From the NCBI GenBank assembly GCA_034429195.1, contig DAOUGQ010000002.1:62001-126000 (forward strand): 64,000 nucleotides of DNA, given 5' to 3'. Below, piece after piece: positions 25,567 to 34,034 of this stretch; position 1 is the stretch's first letter, and each line of letters starts with the position of its first letter. The notes below the pieces were generated by a model that was not told the origin of the DNA, did no database searches, and saw only the letters and a program-made list of their open reading frames with translations. The DNA comes from UBA4782 sp034429195. Its GTDB lineage: Bacteria; Chloroflexota; Anaerolineae; Anaerolineales; Anaerolineaceae. Position numbers and translations under genes: made by a program.

Positions 25567-26547
25567 ATGAAATTTATTATATATCCCGAAACAGATGCAT
25601 ATTTTAACCTAGCTGCAGAGGAATATGTTTTCTCCACTCTTGATAAAGAACAAGAGTACATCATGCTCTGGCAAAATGCGAATGCAGTTGTGATTGGAAA
25701 ACATCAAAATACTTTGGAAGAGATCAGTTTACCGTATGTAGAAGAGCATAATATTCAAATTGTGCGTAGGCTAACTGGCGGTGGTGCTGTATACCACGAT
25801 TTAGGGAATCTGAACTATACCTTCATTTTGAATGTTCAACAATCAGAGATCAATTTTCGAGCTTTTTCACAACCAATGGCAGATGCACTGAATCAGCTTG
25901 GTTTAAATGTTGAATTTTCTGGGCGGAACGATCTCATTCTTGATGGGAAGAAGATTTCTGGAGTTGCACAATATATCAAAAATGGTCGTGTTTTGCATCA
26001 CGGAACCCTCTTATTCAATTCCAATCTGAATGTTCTTTCGAATGTGCTCAATGTGAGCAACAAGAAGATTGAATCAAAAGGGGTGAAATCAGTACGCAGC
26101 CGGGTTACCAATATTGCAGATTATTTACCCGGCATGACCATGGACGAGTTCAAAGAGCATCTTGAAAGAACCTTCATGGATGAATTGAAACCTGAAAGGT
26201 ATCACTTTTCGGAAAAAGACCTTGCTGCGATCAGAGAATTACGTGATACTAAATACAGCACTTGGGATTGGAATTATGGAAAATCTCCAGAATTTGATCT
26301 GAGAAAAGAATTCCGGTTCAACGAAGGTGGAGTAACAATCTACATGAAGGTCAACGCAGGTGTCATTCAGGAGATCCGTCTTTATGGCGATTTCTTTGGA
26401 AATGGCGATATCAGTGATATTGAGAACAAACTGCAATTTGTCAAACTGCGAGAAGAAGATGTACGAAACGTGCTTAGATCTTTGAATGTAGGAAATTACA
26501 TTTTAGGGATGGATGCAGATACACTCGCAAAATATATTACCGACTGA
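25567..26547 (+). CDS. lplA: Lipoate--protein ligase A
   Basis: The 326-residue protein has the BPL/LplA catalytic motifs RRLTGGGAVYHDLGNLNYTF and NDLILDGKKISGVAQY with the conserved lysine. A C-terminal accessory domain of about 85 residues makes it close to the E. coli LplA length. It activates free lipoate with ATP and attaches it to E2 subunits and GcvH in the cytoplasm. The lipoyl-domain E2 encoded at 32649-33986 is an obvious client, although the polymerase operon lies between them. AAGGA lies eight bases before the ATG. Confidence 0.94.
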   Translation: MKFIIYPETDAYFNLAAEEYVFSTLDKEQEYIMLWQNANAVVIGKHQNTLEEISLPYVEEHNIQIVRRLTGGGAVYHDLGNLNYTFILNVQQSEINFRAFSQPMADALNQLGLNVEFSGRNDLILDGKKISGVAQYIKNGRVLHHGTLLFNSNLNVLSNVLNVSNKKIESKGVKSVRSRVTNIADYLPGMTMDEFKEHLERTFMDELKPERYHFSEKDLAAIRELRDTKYSTWDWNYGKSPEFDLRKEFRFNEGGVTIYMKVNAGVIQEIRLYGDFFGNGDISDIENKLQFVKLREEDVRNVLRSLNVGNYILGMDADTLAKYITD

Positions 26548-26586
26548 CAGATCAACGAAAATCTAAAAAAAATTAATAAATACGAA

Positions 26587-28923
26587 TCATTTACTCTGTT
26601 GCTCAATATTGGCAGTTTTCGCGATACTGCTTTTTGAACTGGTGTTAGCCAATCGGGGCAAATTGTTTTTTGAATGTGAGATTGGATGAGTATGTGGAGT
26701 GCGTGGAAGCAACAACTGCTCTTCATACTCCAATACCTGCCTTTTTAAATCTTCTTCGTCTTTGATCCAGGGTTGCAATATTTCGGTTGCTGCCCTGAAC
26801 AACAGTTTTTGATAATATGCAGTGTCAATACTGTTCGGATTGGGGGGAGTTCCCAGATCCCAGGCATAGACACCCGTTTTATCTGTTGTGAACAAAAAAG
26901 TGATCCTTTGACCAGGGCGGAGGTGTTTGCCAATGTTTTCCAGTTGAAGAGCGGCACGCGCTGCAGCCGGCAGGGTGCTGTAGGCGTCAAGTTTTCGCCC
27001 AAGCCGCTGGTTCACCAGTAAATCCTCGAGAGGGATCTTTCGTTCTTTAAGCAAGTGAAGGCAATGCTTGAGATACCTGATTATTTCTGGAAGTGCATCA
27101 GCAGGTTCAGGTGGAATGACCAACAGATTCAATATCTGCATTTGCGCCTGTGAGACAAAAACTGGTGTATCATCACGGCGAATAGCAACCCCGCGAATCT
27201 TGAGAGTCTGATCTTGAAATACGCCAAAATAACGGTTTGGTACAGACCTGTGTGCGTTCTGTTTGGAAGGAAAGAAAACCACCCAACGGTAGATGCCATC
27301 CAGAGCGATTGCCACTCCTGTAATTTCCTGAATCTTTTGCAGGAGTTCATCAAAATCAGATTGTGAAGTACAACCTGGTTTTCTGACCCATAAGGCATCT
27401 ACATACATGTGAATTACCTCAAAATCCATCGTTTCAGCGACTTCTTTTGCACGCAAGATCAGCTCGCGAGCATACGCTGTGACAGCCTGGTGGGCTTCAA
27501 TGCGTCCAAAGCGGGCGTTCTTGTATCCCAGATAGCCAAAACAGGTCACCAATAACCATTTGAGAGCAGAGGCACGACGCGTAAAGGATTTTCGCAGTGG
27601 GTGCCAGGATTTTATGCAGCTCAATTCAGTTTTTAGTGTGATCCGCTTCACAAGCAAAGGTTTGAGCGCTTTAGGAACCAGGCCTATTTTGCTATTGTCG
27701 ATCCCTAATCCAAGAGTGGGTACTAAATTCTTAGCGGAGGGATCGTTGAGGATTGTTTCAGGGGAGATGTTGAAGTTCACCATAATGCTGGGATATAAGG
27801 AAACAAAATCAATTTGTGCAACATCTTTGTGCATACCGATTTTTGGCTGGAAAATCAAACCTCCCTGGTCAGCCAGATACAATTCAGAGGCCGGTTTGAT
27901 CATCTCAGCCTGCTGCTTTTGCCAGGGAACCAGAATCTTCTCACGCAATGCTGTGAGAATTTCAATTGAAGAAATGCCGGTTCCGGGCGAGCTGCGGGCA
28001 GAAAGCTGAAGTGGTAACGCAGTTACCCGGCAGGCTTCGACAACCCCATCCAGTTCATAATCATCCCACAAGACAGCATTACACCGGTCGATATGGCATC
28101 GCCCATACAGATGAACCTGCTGTCCACGGTAAACAATTCGCCCATAGGAAAAATAACTGCGTTCTTTCTGCCAGTGAAAATCTTTGCGCTCTTCGCGATT
28201 GAGAGAAAGCGGGAGATTGAATTTCTGGGATAACTCGATCAAATGGGGCAACAGCCAGGTGTCACCCCAATCGGTCAGGAGGAGGTCAGGGTCATAACGT
28301 ATTAGAAGGGAGTTGAGATTGATAAGCAATCCGTGTTCTGGCTGAAGGTTGAAAGTAAAGTGATATTTATTCACATCCACGTACAACTGGTGAGGCTGGG
28401 TGTGGTGAGGATCTTTATCTGGTCTAAGGCTCATAATGCGAAAAGGAATATCTGCTGGCAAGATCGCCCAGGCTTCTTCCAGGGGTTTGATGTATGTCAG
28501 GGTGTTGTCCTGGTCAAAAGCTGCATGGCAATAAGCCAGTGGGTATACCCCGGTTACGGCCGCAAATCGCAATGAAAGCTGGATATCGGCATCAGCGTAC
28601 GTCAGGTAAGGAAAAGTGTGGGCGACCTTTTCAAACAGGGGGCGCTCATCCACGGATTTTTGGGTTGTAATTGCCAGTACAGTCTCTTCCTGCTTACTGA
28701 ATACATCCAGGCGTTTCTCACGGTGTAGTATGGGGCGGGGAGTTTGCGTGGTTAAAAACCTCCAGAGAGCGCGCAGGTCATCATTGCTTCCCATGGCATA
28801 AAAGGTGATAGGGAAATCACAATGTAAACGGTATCGTTGCCCTTTTTTGGCAATGAGATACAATACCACATCATCCTGAGGATCTTCAAAAAGATCCAGA
28901 AGCCAGCCTTTAACCTCAGGCAT
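26587..28923 (-). CDS. Degenerate B-family DNA polymerase (PolB2-like)
   Basis: The ATG at 28923 (GGAG four bases upstream) is preferred over the ATG at 28941 and gives 778 residues. The palm and fingers follow archaeal PolB order: motif A with D372 in IDFVSLYPSIMVNFNISPET, motif B K455-WLLVTCFGYLGYKNARFGR, and motif C HMYVDALWV. In active PolB enzymes motif C is YxDTDS and motif B K-x3-NSxYG, so the second motif C aspartate (a metal ligand) is leucine and the motif B asparagine is valine. In the N-terminal exonuclease region the ExoI aspartate-glutamate pair is missing (IMSLRPDKD). These changes resemble the archaeal PolB2 family, described as inactivated. It is the last gene of a three-gene operon with a RecA-like protein and a small protein. 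Confidence 0.85.
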   Translation of the reverse strand: MPEVKGWLLDLFEDPQDDVVLYLIAKKGQRYRLHCDFPITFYAMGSNDDLRALWRFLTTQTPRPILHREKRLDVFSKQEETVLAITTQKSVDERPLFEKVAHTFPYLTYADADIQLSLRFAAVTGVYPLAYCHAAFDQDNTLTYIKPLEEAWAILPADIPFRIMSLRPDKDPHHTQPHQLYVDVNKYHFTFNLQPEHGLLINLNSLLIRYDPDLLLTDWGDTWLLPHLIELSQKFNLPLSLNREERKDFHWQKERSYFSYGRIVYRGQQVHLYGRCHIDRCNAVLWDDYELDGVVEACRVTALPLQLSARSSPGTGISSIEILTALREKILVPWQKQQAEMIKPASELYLADQGGLIFQPKIGMHKDVAQIDFVSLYPSIMVNFNISPETILNDPSAKNLVPTLGLGIDNSKIGLVPKALKPLLVKRITLKTELSCIKSWHPLRKSFTRRASALKWLLVTCFGYLGYKNARFGRIEAHQAVTAYARELILRAKEVAETMDFEVIHMYVDALWVRKPGCTSQSDFDELLQKIQEITGVAIALDGIYRWVVFFPSKQNAHRSVPNRYFGVFQDQTLKIRGVAIRRDDTPVFVSQAQMQILNLLVIPPEPADALPEIIRYLKHCLHLLKERKIPLEDLLVNQRLGRKLDAYSTLPAAARAALQLENIGKHLRPGQRITFLFTTDKTGVYAWDLGTPPNPNSIDTAYYQKLLFRAATEILQPWIKDEEDLKRQVLEYEEQLLLPRTPHTHPISHSKNNLPRLANTSSKSSIAKTANIEQQSK

Positions 28924-29179
28924 GCATCTCCAGTAACTCATTTACAACCTGCCGTAGCCGTGTGACTTCTTTATGCTCTTCCAGCAACATGGCGAGCAGC
29001 ATACTCTCAAAGGGCAGGAGGTGAGAAGCATAAGAGGCAGCGGAAATATGCTGCTGTGCAGCATTGAATAATTCGTCAAAAGCCAATTGGTCACTTTTGC
29101 GCAATGCTCTGCGAAAACGACCCAGCGCGCCTTCTTCCTGTAAAAATGTCTGCGTGGTTGAAGATAATGTTCTACCCAT
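28916..29179 (-). CDS. Small helical protein of the PolB2-like operon
   Basis: The frame opens with a TTG at 29212, but the ATG at 29179 has a GGAGAAAAGG ribosome site and is preferred, giving 87 residues. The product looks wholly alpha-helical and soluble (FRRALRKSDQLAFDELFNAA, and MLAMLLEEHKEVTRLRQVVN near the C-terminus). It matches no family that I recognise. It overlaps the polymerase start by eight bases and follows the RecA-like gene by 36, so all three are probably translated together. A role as an adaptor or small subunit of the polymerase is inferred from this coupling only. Confidence 0.72.
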   Translation of the reverse strand: MGRTLSSTTQTFLQEEGALGRFRRALRKSDQLAFDELFNAAQQHISAASYASHLLPFESMLLAMLLEEHKEVTRLRQVVNELLEMHA

Positions 29180-29215
29180 AACAAAAACCTTTTCTCCATA
29201 TAGAAATATCAAAAC

Positions 29216-29758
29216 CTATCCAAACAATGAAGGCTGAGTAATTGCTGGTTCAGGAGTTTCAAAATGCCAGATCGCATCTGCGGCATCTTTGAGAGTATCC
29301 AGCAGCCAGCCGTCATCGATCACGGTTGAAGAACGATAGCGAGCCCATATAAAAACTGGAGCAGATTGGCTGATATGTTGCAAATGCGCCAAGCAATTTC
29401 GAAAAAGCTGTTTGCGGATGGATAGCTTTACGTTCTCATCCAGGAAAGTGGAAAGGATGTCTAGCACCATCAGGGGTTTTTGCTCACGTGGACAGGTTTC
29501 GAGCATGGTAGCCATTTGATAGCAGGTAAAAATACGACTCAAGAGGATTCGTTCAAGAACCGTCTGTATATCTGAGGTGTTGGTTCGCAGTGTGCGTGTC
29601 AGGGTGAATCCATCAAAGCAGTTCCCACCATCCAGAATCAACACCTGACTTTGCATAGCAAGTTTCGCCGCAATTTCCATCAAATAGGGCAATGTGACAG
29701 AAGGGGAAATCAACAGAGAAACCTGCCCTGAAACTGGCACAATGGAAATATTCTTCAT
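29216..29758 (-). CDS. RecA/RadA-fold protein lacking a Walker A P-loop
   Basis: The ATG at 29758, with AGGTGA six bases upstream, is preferred over a GTG at 29767 and gives 180 residues. The order matches the RecA/RadA core: a strand VLILDGGNCFDGFTLTRTL, then VLERILLSRIFTCYQMATML, then a Walker B-like strand PLMVLDILSTFLDEN, then FRNCLAHLQHISQSAPVFIW. The place where the GxxxxGKT P-loop belongs (SGQVSLLISPSVTLPYL) has none of its key residues. It is thus probably a non-ATPase structural relative, as is ImuA in the ImuA/ImuB/DnaE2 cassette. It is the first gene of the polymerase operon. Confidence 0.72.
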   Translation of the reverse strand: MKNISIVPVSGQVSLLISPSVTLPYLMEIAAKLAMQSQVLILDGGNCFDGFTLTRTLRTNTSDIQTVLERILLSRIFTCYQMATMLETCPREQKPLMVLDILSTFLDENVKLSIRKQLFRNCLAHLQHISQSAPVFIWARYRSSTVIDDGWLLDTLKDAADAIWHFETPEPAITQPSLFG

Positions 29759-29786
29759 ACCAATCACCTGTAAACCTCACGCTCTA

Positions 29787-29815
29787 ATTATAATAGAAAA
29801 AATGTTCTAATACAA
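29787..29815 (-). promoter_or_regulatory. Promoter of the PolB2-like operon with a LexA-like dyad in its spacer
   Basis: On the minus strand TTGTAT (29810-29815) and TATAAT (29787-29792) are 17 bases apart. The spacer holds the dyad TAGAACATTTTTTCTA (29794-29809), with TAGAA/TTCTA arms. Its core GAAC-N4-TTTC differs by one base from the GAAC-N4-GTTC core of Gram-positive LexA boxes. A repressor here would cover the promoter completely. The start of the RecA-like gene is only about 22 bases from the expected transcription start. Confidence 0.6.
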
Positions 29816-29997
29816 TAGTCTACAGAAAGTAATGACAGGAAGTAGTTTTTACAGGAGGGGGTTAGCCTGGATTCCTTTCAGCACAACATTGGAATTGTTT
29901 TTGTTTTATCTGGAATGTTGGTTGTTTTTATGTAGTAGAAATTTGCGCAGGTATAATAATGCTAGTTTCAATCTTTAGAATCTTTATTGGAGTATTT

Positions 29998-30528
29998 ATG
30001 ATTCCCAAACAGCCTTTTGATACTGCAAAACTACCTTTTCTCAATAACGGGGTTGCTCAGGTAGCTCTGGTGGTAAAAGATCTGGATAAAACGGTGGAAA
30101 ATTATTACAAGATGTTTGGCATTGGGCCCTGGCATTTTTATCGATACGAACGCCCCTTGTTGAAACACATGTCATACCATGGAAAAGAAACCGAATACTC
30201 TATGCGCGTTGCGCTTTCATATTTTGGTACCACCCGTGTTGAATTGATCGAAATGCAGTGGGGCGATACAGTCTATGCTGATTTTGTGAAAAAACATGGT
30301 TATGGAGTACAACATTTTGGTTTGATTGTAGATGATATAAAAGCCGCCATTCACCAGGCGGAGGAAGCTGGTTTACATGTAATCATGGATGGAGGTGGGC
30401 ATGGGCTTGATGGTGATGGTTTCTTTGCTTACCTGGATACGGAAGAAACGTTGGGTGTCACATTGGAGCTTATCGAACGTCCCAAACGCCGGAATATCCC
30501 AGAGAAAATTTATCCTTCAGAGGAATAA
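29998..30528 (+). CDS. VOC/glyoxalase-superfamily protein
   Basis: The frame opens at 29959, but the ATG at 29998 (GGAG five bases upstream; protein start MIPKQPFDTAKLPF) is preferred, giving 176 residues. Two beta-alpha-beta-beta-beta modules are visible (VAQVALVVKDLDKTVENYYK and VQHFGLIVDDIKAAIHQAEE), as in methylmalonyl-CoA epimerase and related vicinal-oxygen-chelate proteins. The usual first-module histidine is glutamine here, so the metal site may differ. It is 30 bases before the E1 gene and probably part of that operon. The substrate is not known. Confidence 0.82.
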   Translation: MIPKQPFDTAKLPFLNNGVAQVALVVKDLDKTVENYYKMFGIGPWHFYRYERPLLKHMSYHGKETEYSMRVALSYFGTTRVELIEMQWGDTVYADFVKKHGYGVQHFGLIVDDIKAAIHQAEEAGLHVIMDGGGHGLDGDGFFAYLDTEETLGVTLELIERPKRRNIPEKIYPSEE

Positions 30529-30558
30529 GAATTCTTATAGAAATATTATTGGAGGTAT

Positions 30559-32649
30559 ATGGATACAAGTGAAGTTCGCACCTTAGAAGAGTTATCGGCT
30601 TTAATCGAAGAACAGGAACTCACAAAAGAAGAGCTTGTGAAATACCTGCGGCAGATGATGGAAATACGCGCCTTTGAGGATAATATTGCCGAATTATTGG
30701 GTAGAGCTGTTTTACGAGGTGCATCCCATCTATATGCAGGTGAAGAAGCAGTGGCAGTTGGTGCAATTGCGGCACTGCGTGATGATGATTTGGTCACCAG
30801 CACGCATCGCGGGCATGGTCATGCGCACGCTCATGGGGATAATGCAGCAAAAACAGCCGAAGAAAAGCAGCAACACTATAACCGTATGATGGCGGAAGTG
30901 TTGGGAAAATCGGGTGGTTATTGCAAAGGCAAGGGTGGCTCGATGCATATTGCCGATGTAGATCATGGCAATATGGGTGCAACGGGTATCGTAGGTGGAA
31001 ATATTCCTGTTGCTGTAGGTGCAGCTCTGGCTCAAAAACTTCAGGATACAGATCGGGTTGTGTTGTGCTTCTTTGGAGATGGCGCATCCAATACGGGAAA
31101 TTTCCATGAATCGCTCAATATGGCAAGTTTATGGAATCTGCCTGTTGTTTTTGTGGTAGAGAACAATCAGTATGCTATGTCTGTCCCCTGGACTAAAGCG
31201 AGTAAGGTTCAAAGGATCGCTGAAAGAGCTAAAGCCTATGGCATACCTGGTGAAACGGTAGATGGAATGAATCCTCTCACAGTCCGCAGTGCAGTCAGCA
31301 AAGCAATTTCCAGAGCTAGGCGAGGTGAAGGTCCTTCAATTGTTGAATGCATGACATATCGCTGGTACGGGCATTCCCACTCCGATCCACGGGCATACCG
31401 TACACGTGCAGAAGAAGCTGAATGGAAGAAACGTGATCCACTTGATACTTTTTCGAAGGGTCTGGTTTCGTTGGGTCTGATGAATAAAAAAGAAGTAGAT
31501 ACCCTGGAAGGTGAAACACAAAACAAACTAGATATCGCCATGGAATACAGTAATCGATCACCGGAACCCAGTGAAAGCGAACTGATTACAGATGTTTTTG
31601 CCCCCTCGAAATTTACACCACAGGATATTAATGCTGATAAGGAATGGCGGGAAAAGATCCATAAGGGTGAGGTTAAGCGCGAGATCACATACGCACAGGC
31701 ATTAGTAGAAGCTGCTCGTGAAGAGATGAAACGTGATCCAAAAGTGTTCATCATGGGAGAGGATGTTGGGCTATATGGCGGTGCATATGGAGCAACCCGT
31801 GGTTTGTTCGAGGAGTTTGGCGAAAAGAGAGTAATTGATACACCCATTTCTGAAGCGACGATCGGTGGTGCGGCAGTAGGCGCAGCCATGGCAGGAATGC
31901 GACCTGTAGCGGAGATCATGTATGTTGACTTTACTCCGCTGGCAATGGATCAGGTAGCAAATCAAGGGGCAAAGAATCGCTACATGTTTGGGGGGAAAAC
32001 TTCAGTTCCGATGGTCATCCGCACTGAAGGAGGTGCAGGCAGGGCGATTGCAGCTCACCATTCGCAAAGCCTGGAGAGTCTCTGGACACACTTTCCTGGA
32101 ATCTATGTGGTAATGCCATCCACTCCCTACGATGCTAAAGGTTTGTTGAAAGCTGCTATCCGTGACGACAATCCTGTCATGTTCATTGAGCATAAGATGC
32201 TTTATAAAGAAAAAGGTCCGGTTCCAGAAGAAGATTACATTATTCCCTTTGGTGTAGCGGATATCAAGCGACGGGGAAAAGATGTGACACTGGTCACTTA
32301 CTCTCGGATGGTTTTAAGAGCATTGGAAGCAGCTGAGATTCTTGCTAAAGAGGGTATTGATGTAGAAGTAATCGATCTACGTACTTTATGCCCTCTGGAT
32401 ATAGTTACGGTTGCTGAATCTGTAAAAAAGACCGGCAGATTTGTGGGTGTGACAGAAGCATACGAGAATACCAGTTTTATCAATGAAGTTATGGTTCAGC
32501 TAAACGAGCGAGTATTTGATTGGCTGGATGCTCCTATGGTGCGTGTAGCTGCAGCGAATGTACCAGTGCCGCGTGCAGAAATACTGGAAGATCTGGCGAT
32601 CCCAAACACGAAGCGGATCGTTGAGGCATGCAGAAAGGTGGTTTCATAA
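30559..32649 (+). CDS. Fused E1 alpha-beta subunit of a 2-oxoacid/acetoin dehydrogenase
   Basis: This 696-residue protein joins both E1 subunits in one chain. The alpha part (about 1-330) has RAFEDNIAELLGRAVLRG and the thiamine diphosphate motif FFGDGASNTGNFHESLN ending in VVENNQ. The beta part (about 370-696) starts REITYAQALVEAAREEM and has the activating glutamate in DTPISEATIGGAAVG. It decarboxylates pyruvate, a branched oxoacid or acetoin and passes the acyl group to E2 lipoate in the cytoplasm. Acetoin dehydrogenase is favoured by the resemblance of the alpha part to AcoA, but this is not proven. GGAGG precedes the ATG and the stop overlaps the E2 start. Confidence 0.92.
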   Translation: MDTSEVRTLEELSALIEEQELTKEELVKYLRQMMEIRAFEDNIAELLGRAVLRGASHLYAGEEAVAVGAIAALRDDDLVTSTHRGHGHAHAHGDNAAKTAEEKQQHYNRMMAEVLGKSGGYCKGKGGSMHIADVDHGNMGATGIVGGNIPVAVGAALAQKLQDTDRVVLCFFGDGASNTGNFHESLNMASLWNLPVVFVVENNQYAMSVPWTKASKVQRIAERAKAYGIPGETVDGMNPLTVRSAVSKAISRARRGEGPSIVECMTYRWYGHSHSDPRAYRTRAEEAEWKKRDPLDTFSKGLVSLGLMNKKEVDTLEGETQNKLDIAMEYSNRSPEPSESELITDVFAPSKFTPQDINADKEWREKIHKGEVKREITYAQALVEAAREEMKRDPKVFIMGEDVGLYGGAYGATRGLFEEFGEKRVIDTPISEATIGGAAVGAAMAGMRPVAEIMYVDFTPLAMDQVANQGAKNRYMFGGKTSVPMVIRTEGGAGRAIAAHHSQSLESLWTHFPGIYVVMPSTPYDAKGLLKAAIRDDNPVMFIEHKMLYKEKGPVPEEDYIIPFGVADIKRRGKDVTLVTYSRMVLRALEAAEILAKEGIDVEVIDLRTLCPLDIVTVAESVKKTGRFVGVTEAYENTSFINEVMVQLNERVFDWLDAPMVRVAAANVPVPRAEILEDLAIPNTKRIVEACRKVVS

Positions 32650-33986
32650 TGGCAAAAGAACTGTTTGTTCCCCAGTTGGGCCAGACAGTTGAGCGGGTTA
32701 CCATTATCAACTGGCTGGTAGAAGACGGGGCAACCGTAAAACGTGGTCAGGAAGTTGTAGAAGTTGAGACGGATAAGGCGGTTTTTCCCGTCGAAGCAAA
32801 CGCCAATGGTACCATCCATATTGGTCCATTTCCCAAAGGAATGATTGTGCCTGTTTTAACTGTCATTGCGACCATAGGTACACCTGAAGAAACTTTCAAT
32901 GCTGGCTTTTCTGTTAGTTCAGAAACACCTGTAGAAACTGTTGCATCAAAAATTGCTCCTGTAAAAGGAGAAGATAAACAGGGTGAAGAGCAACAGGCTA
33001 TCACTGATAAAATATTTATTTCTCCTCGCGCAAAAAGAATAGCCAGAGAAAAGCATATTGCACTGGAAGGGATTACTCCAACCGGGGGAAGGGGAATTCG
33101 TATTACTGAACGGGATGTATATAATGCGTTACAAAATGAACCGAAAGTCACGGCAGTTGCCCAGCGCATGGCGCAGGATGTTGGTGTGGATGTACACGAA
33201 CTGACCGGCAGCGGTGTCAGGGGAATGATCACGAAAGCGGATGTTGAACAGGCTTACCAGATGAAACAGACTCTGCCACAACCTGAAATTTCGGGAGAAG
33301 TAACAAAACTACCATTAACCGGAGTGCGAAAGATCATAGCTGAACGCATGGCTTCGAGTGTGCATACATCAGCCCGTGTGACACTTTTTATGGAAGTTGA
33401 TGCGACTGAATTGGTAACCTGGCGAGAAAAGTTGAAAACGTTCTATACTGAATCGTGGGGATTTAAACCTGGCTATAATGAGTTGCTGGTAAAAATTGTA
33501 GCAACTGCACTGCGTAAATATCCCTATATGAATGCACGGCTGACACCGGAAGCAATTGAGTTTGTCTCCGAGATCAATATTGGAATTGCAGTGGATACCG
33601 AACGCGGATTGCTGGTTCCAGTGGTACGCAACGCTGATCAAAAAGGACTACATCAGCTTGGCATTGAAATTCGTGAACTGGCAGCAAAAGCCCGCAATGG
33701 TCGTTCGCTGCCAGATGAGCTGGTAGGTGGTACATTCACGATCACCAACCTGGGGATGTACGATGTGGATGGATTTACTCCAGTGATCAATTTACCAGAA
33801 GCAGCCATCCTGGGGGTTGGGAGAATTAATGCGCAACCCGTATATGTAGGAGATGTACTGGTTAAACGGCAGATGATGGTGTTGAGCCTGGTGTTCGACC
33901 ATCGCATTGTGGATGGTGCACCCGCTGCCCGTTTTTTACAATTTATAAAGGATTTGATCGAAACACCAGCGCTAATGGTGTTGTAG
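32649..33986 (+). CDS. Dihydrolipoamide acyltransferase (E2) with two subunit-binding domains
   Basis: The frame opens at 32628, but the ATG at 32649 overlaps the E1 stop (TAATG) after an AAAGGTGG ribosome site and begins the lipoyl domain exactly (MAKELFVPQLGQTVERV), giving 445 residues. The lipoyl lysine is K43 in VETDKAVF. Two peripheral-subunit-binding domains follow in tandem (residues about 124-160, ISPRAKRIAREKHIALEG, and 167-203, VTAVAQRMAQDVGVDVHE). The catalytic domain ends with HRIVDGAPAARF, which holds the active-site histidine. Most E2 proteins have one binding domain. No E3 gene is in the window. Confidence 0.94.
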   Translation: MAKELFVPQLGQTVERVTIINWLVEDGATVKRGQEVVEVETDKAVFPVEANANGTIHIGPFPKGMIVPVLTVIATIGTPEETFNAGFSVSSETPVETVASKIAPVKGEDKQGEEQQAITDKIFISPRAKRIAREKHIALEGITPTGGRGIRITERDVYNALQNEPKVTAVAQRMAQDVGVDVHELTGSGVRGMITKADVEQAYQMKQTLPQPEISGEVTKLPLTGVRKIIAERMASSVHTSARVTLFMEVDATELVTWREKLKTFYTESWGFKPGYNELLVKIVATALRKYPYMNARLTPEAIEFVSEINIGIAVDTERGLLVPVVRNADQKGLHQLGIEIRELAAKARNGRSLPDELVGGTFTITNLGMYDVDGFTPVINLPEAAILGVGRINAQPVYVGDVLVKRQMMVLSLVFDHRIVDGAPAARFLQFIKDLIETPALMVL

Positions 33987-33990
33987 ATTG

Positions 33991-34034
33991 AAAGAAAAGC
34001 CGGTTCGGAATTTTTCAAGACCGGCTTTTCTTTT
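33991..34034. terminator. Bidirectional terminator between E2 and SDR genes
   Basis: AAAGAAAAGCCGGT (33991-34004) pairs over 14 bases with ACCGGCTTTTCTTT (34020-34033) around 15 bases. T-rich sequence follows on both strands, and the genes on either side converge, so it can serve both. Confidence 0.85.

Noticed and set aside
29165..29175. Second AATGTTCTA copy within the small helical gene
   Set aside because: It shares nine bases with the operator-like dyad but has no opposing arm and lies in coding sequence.
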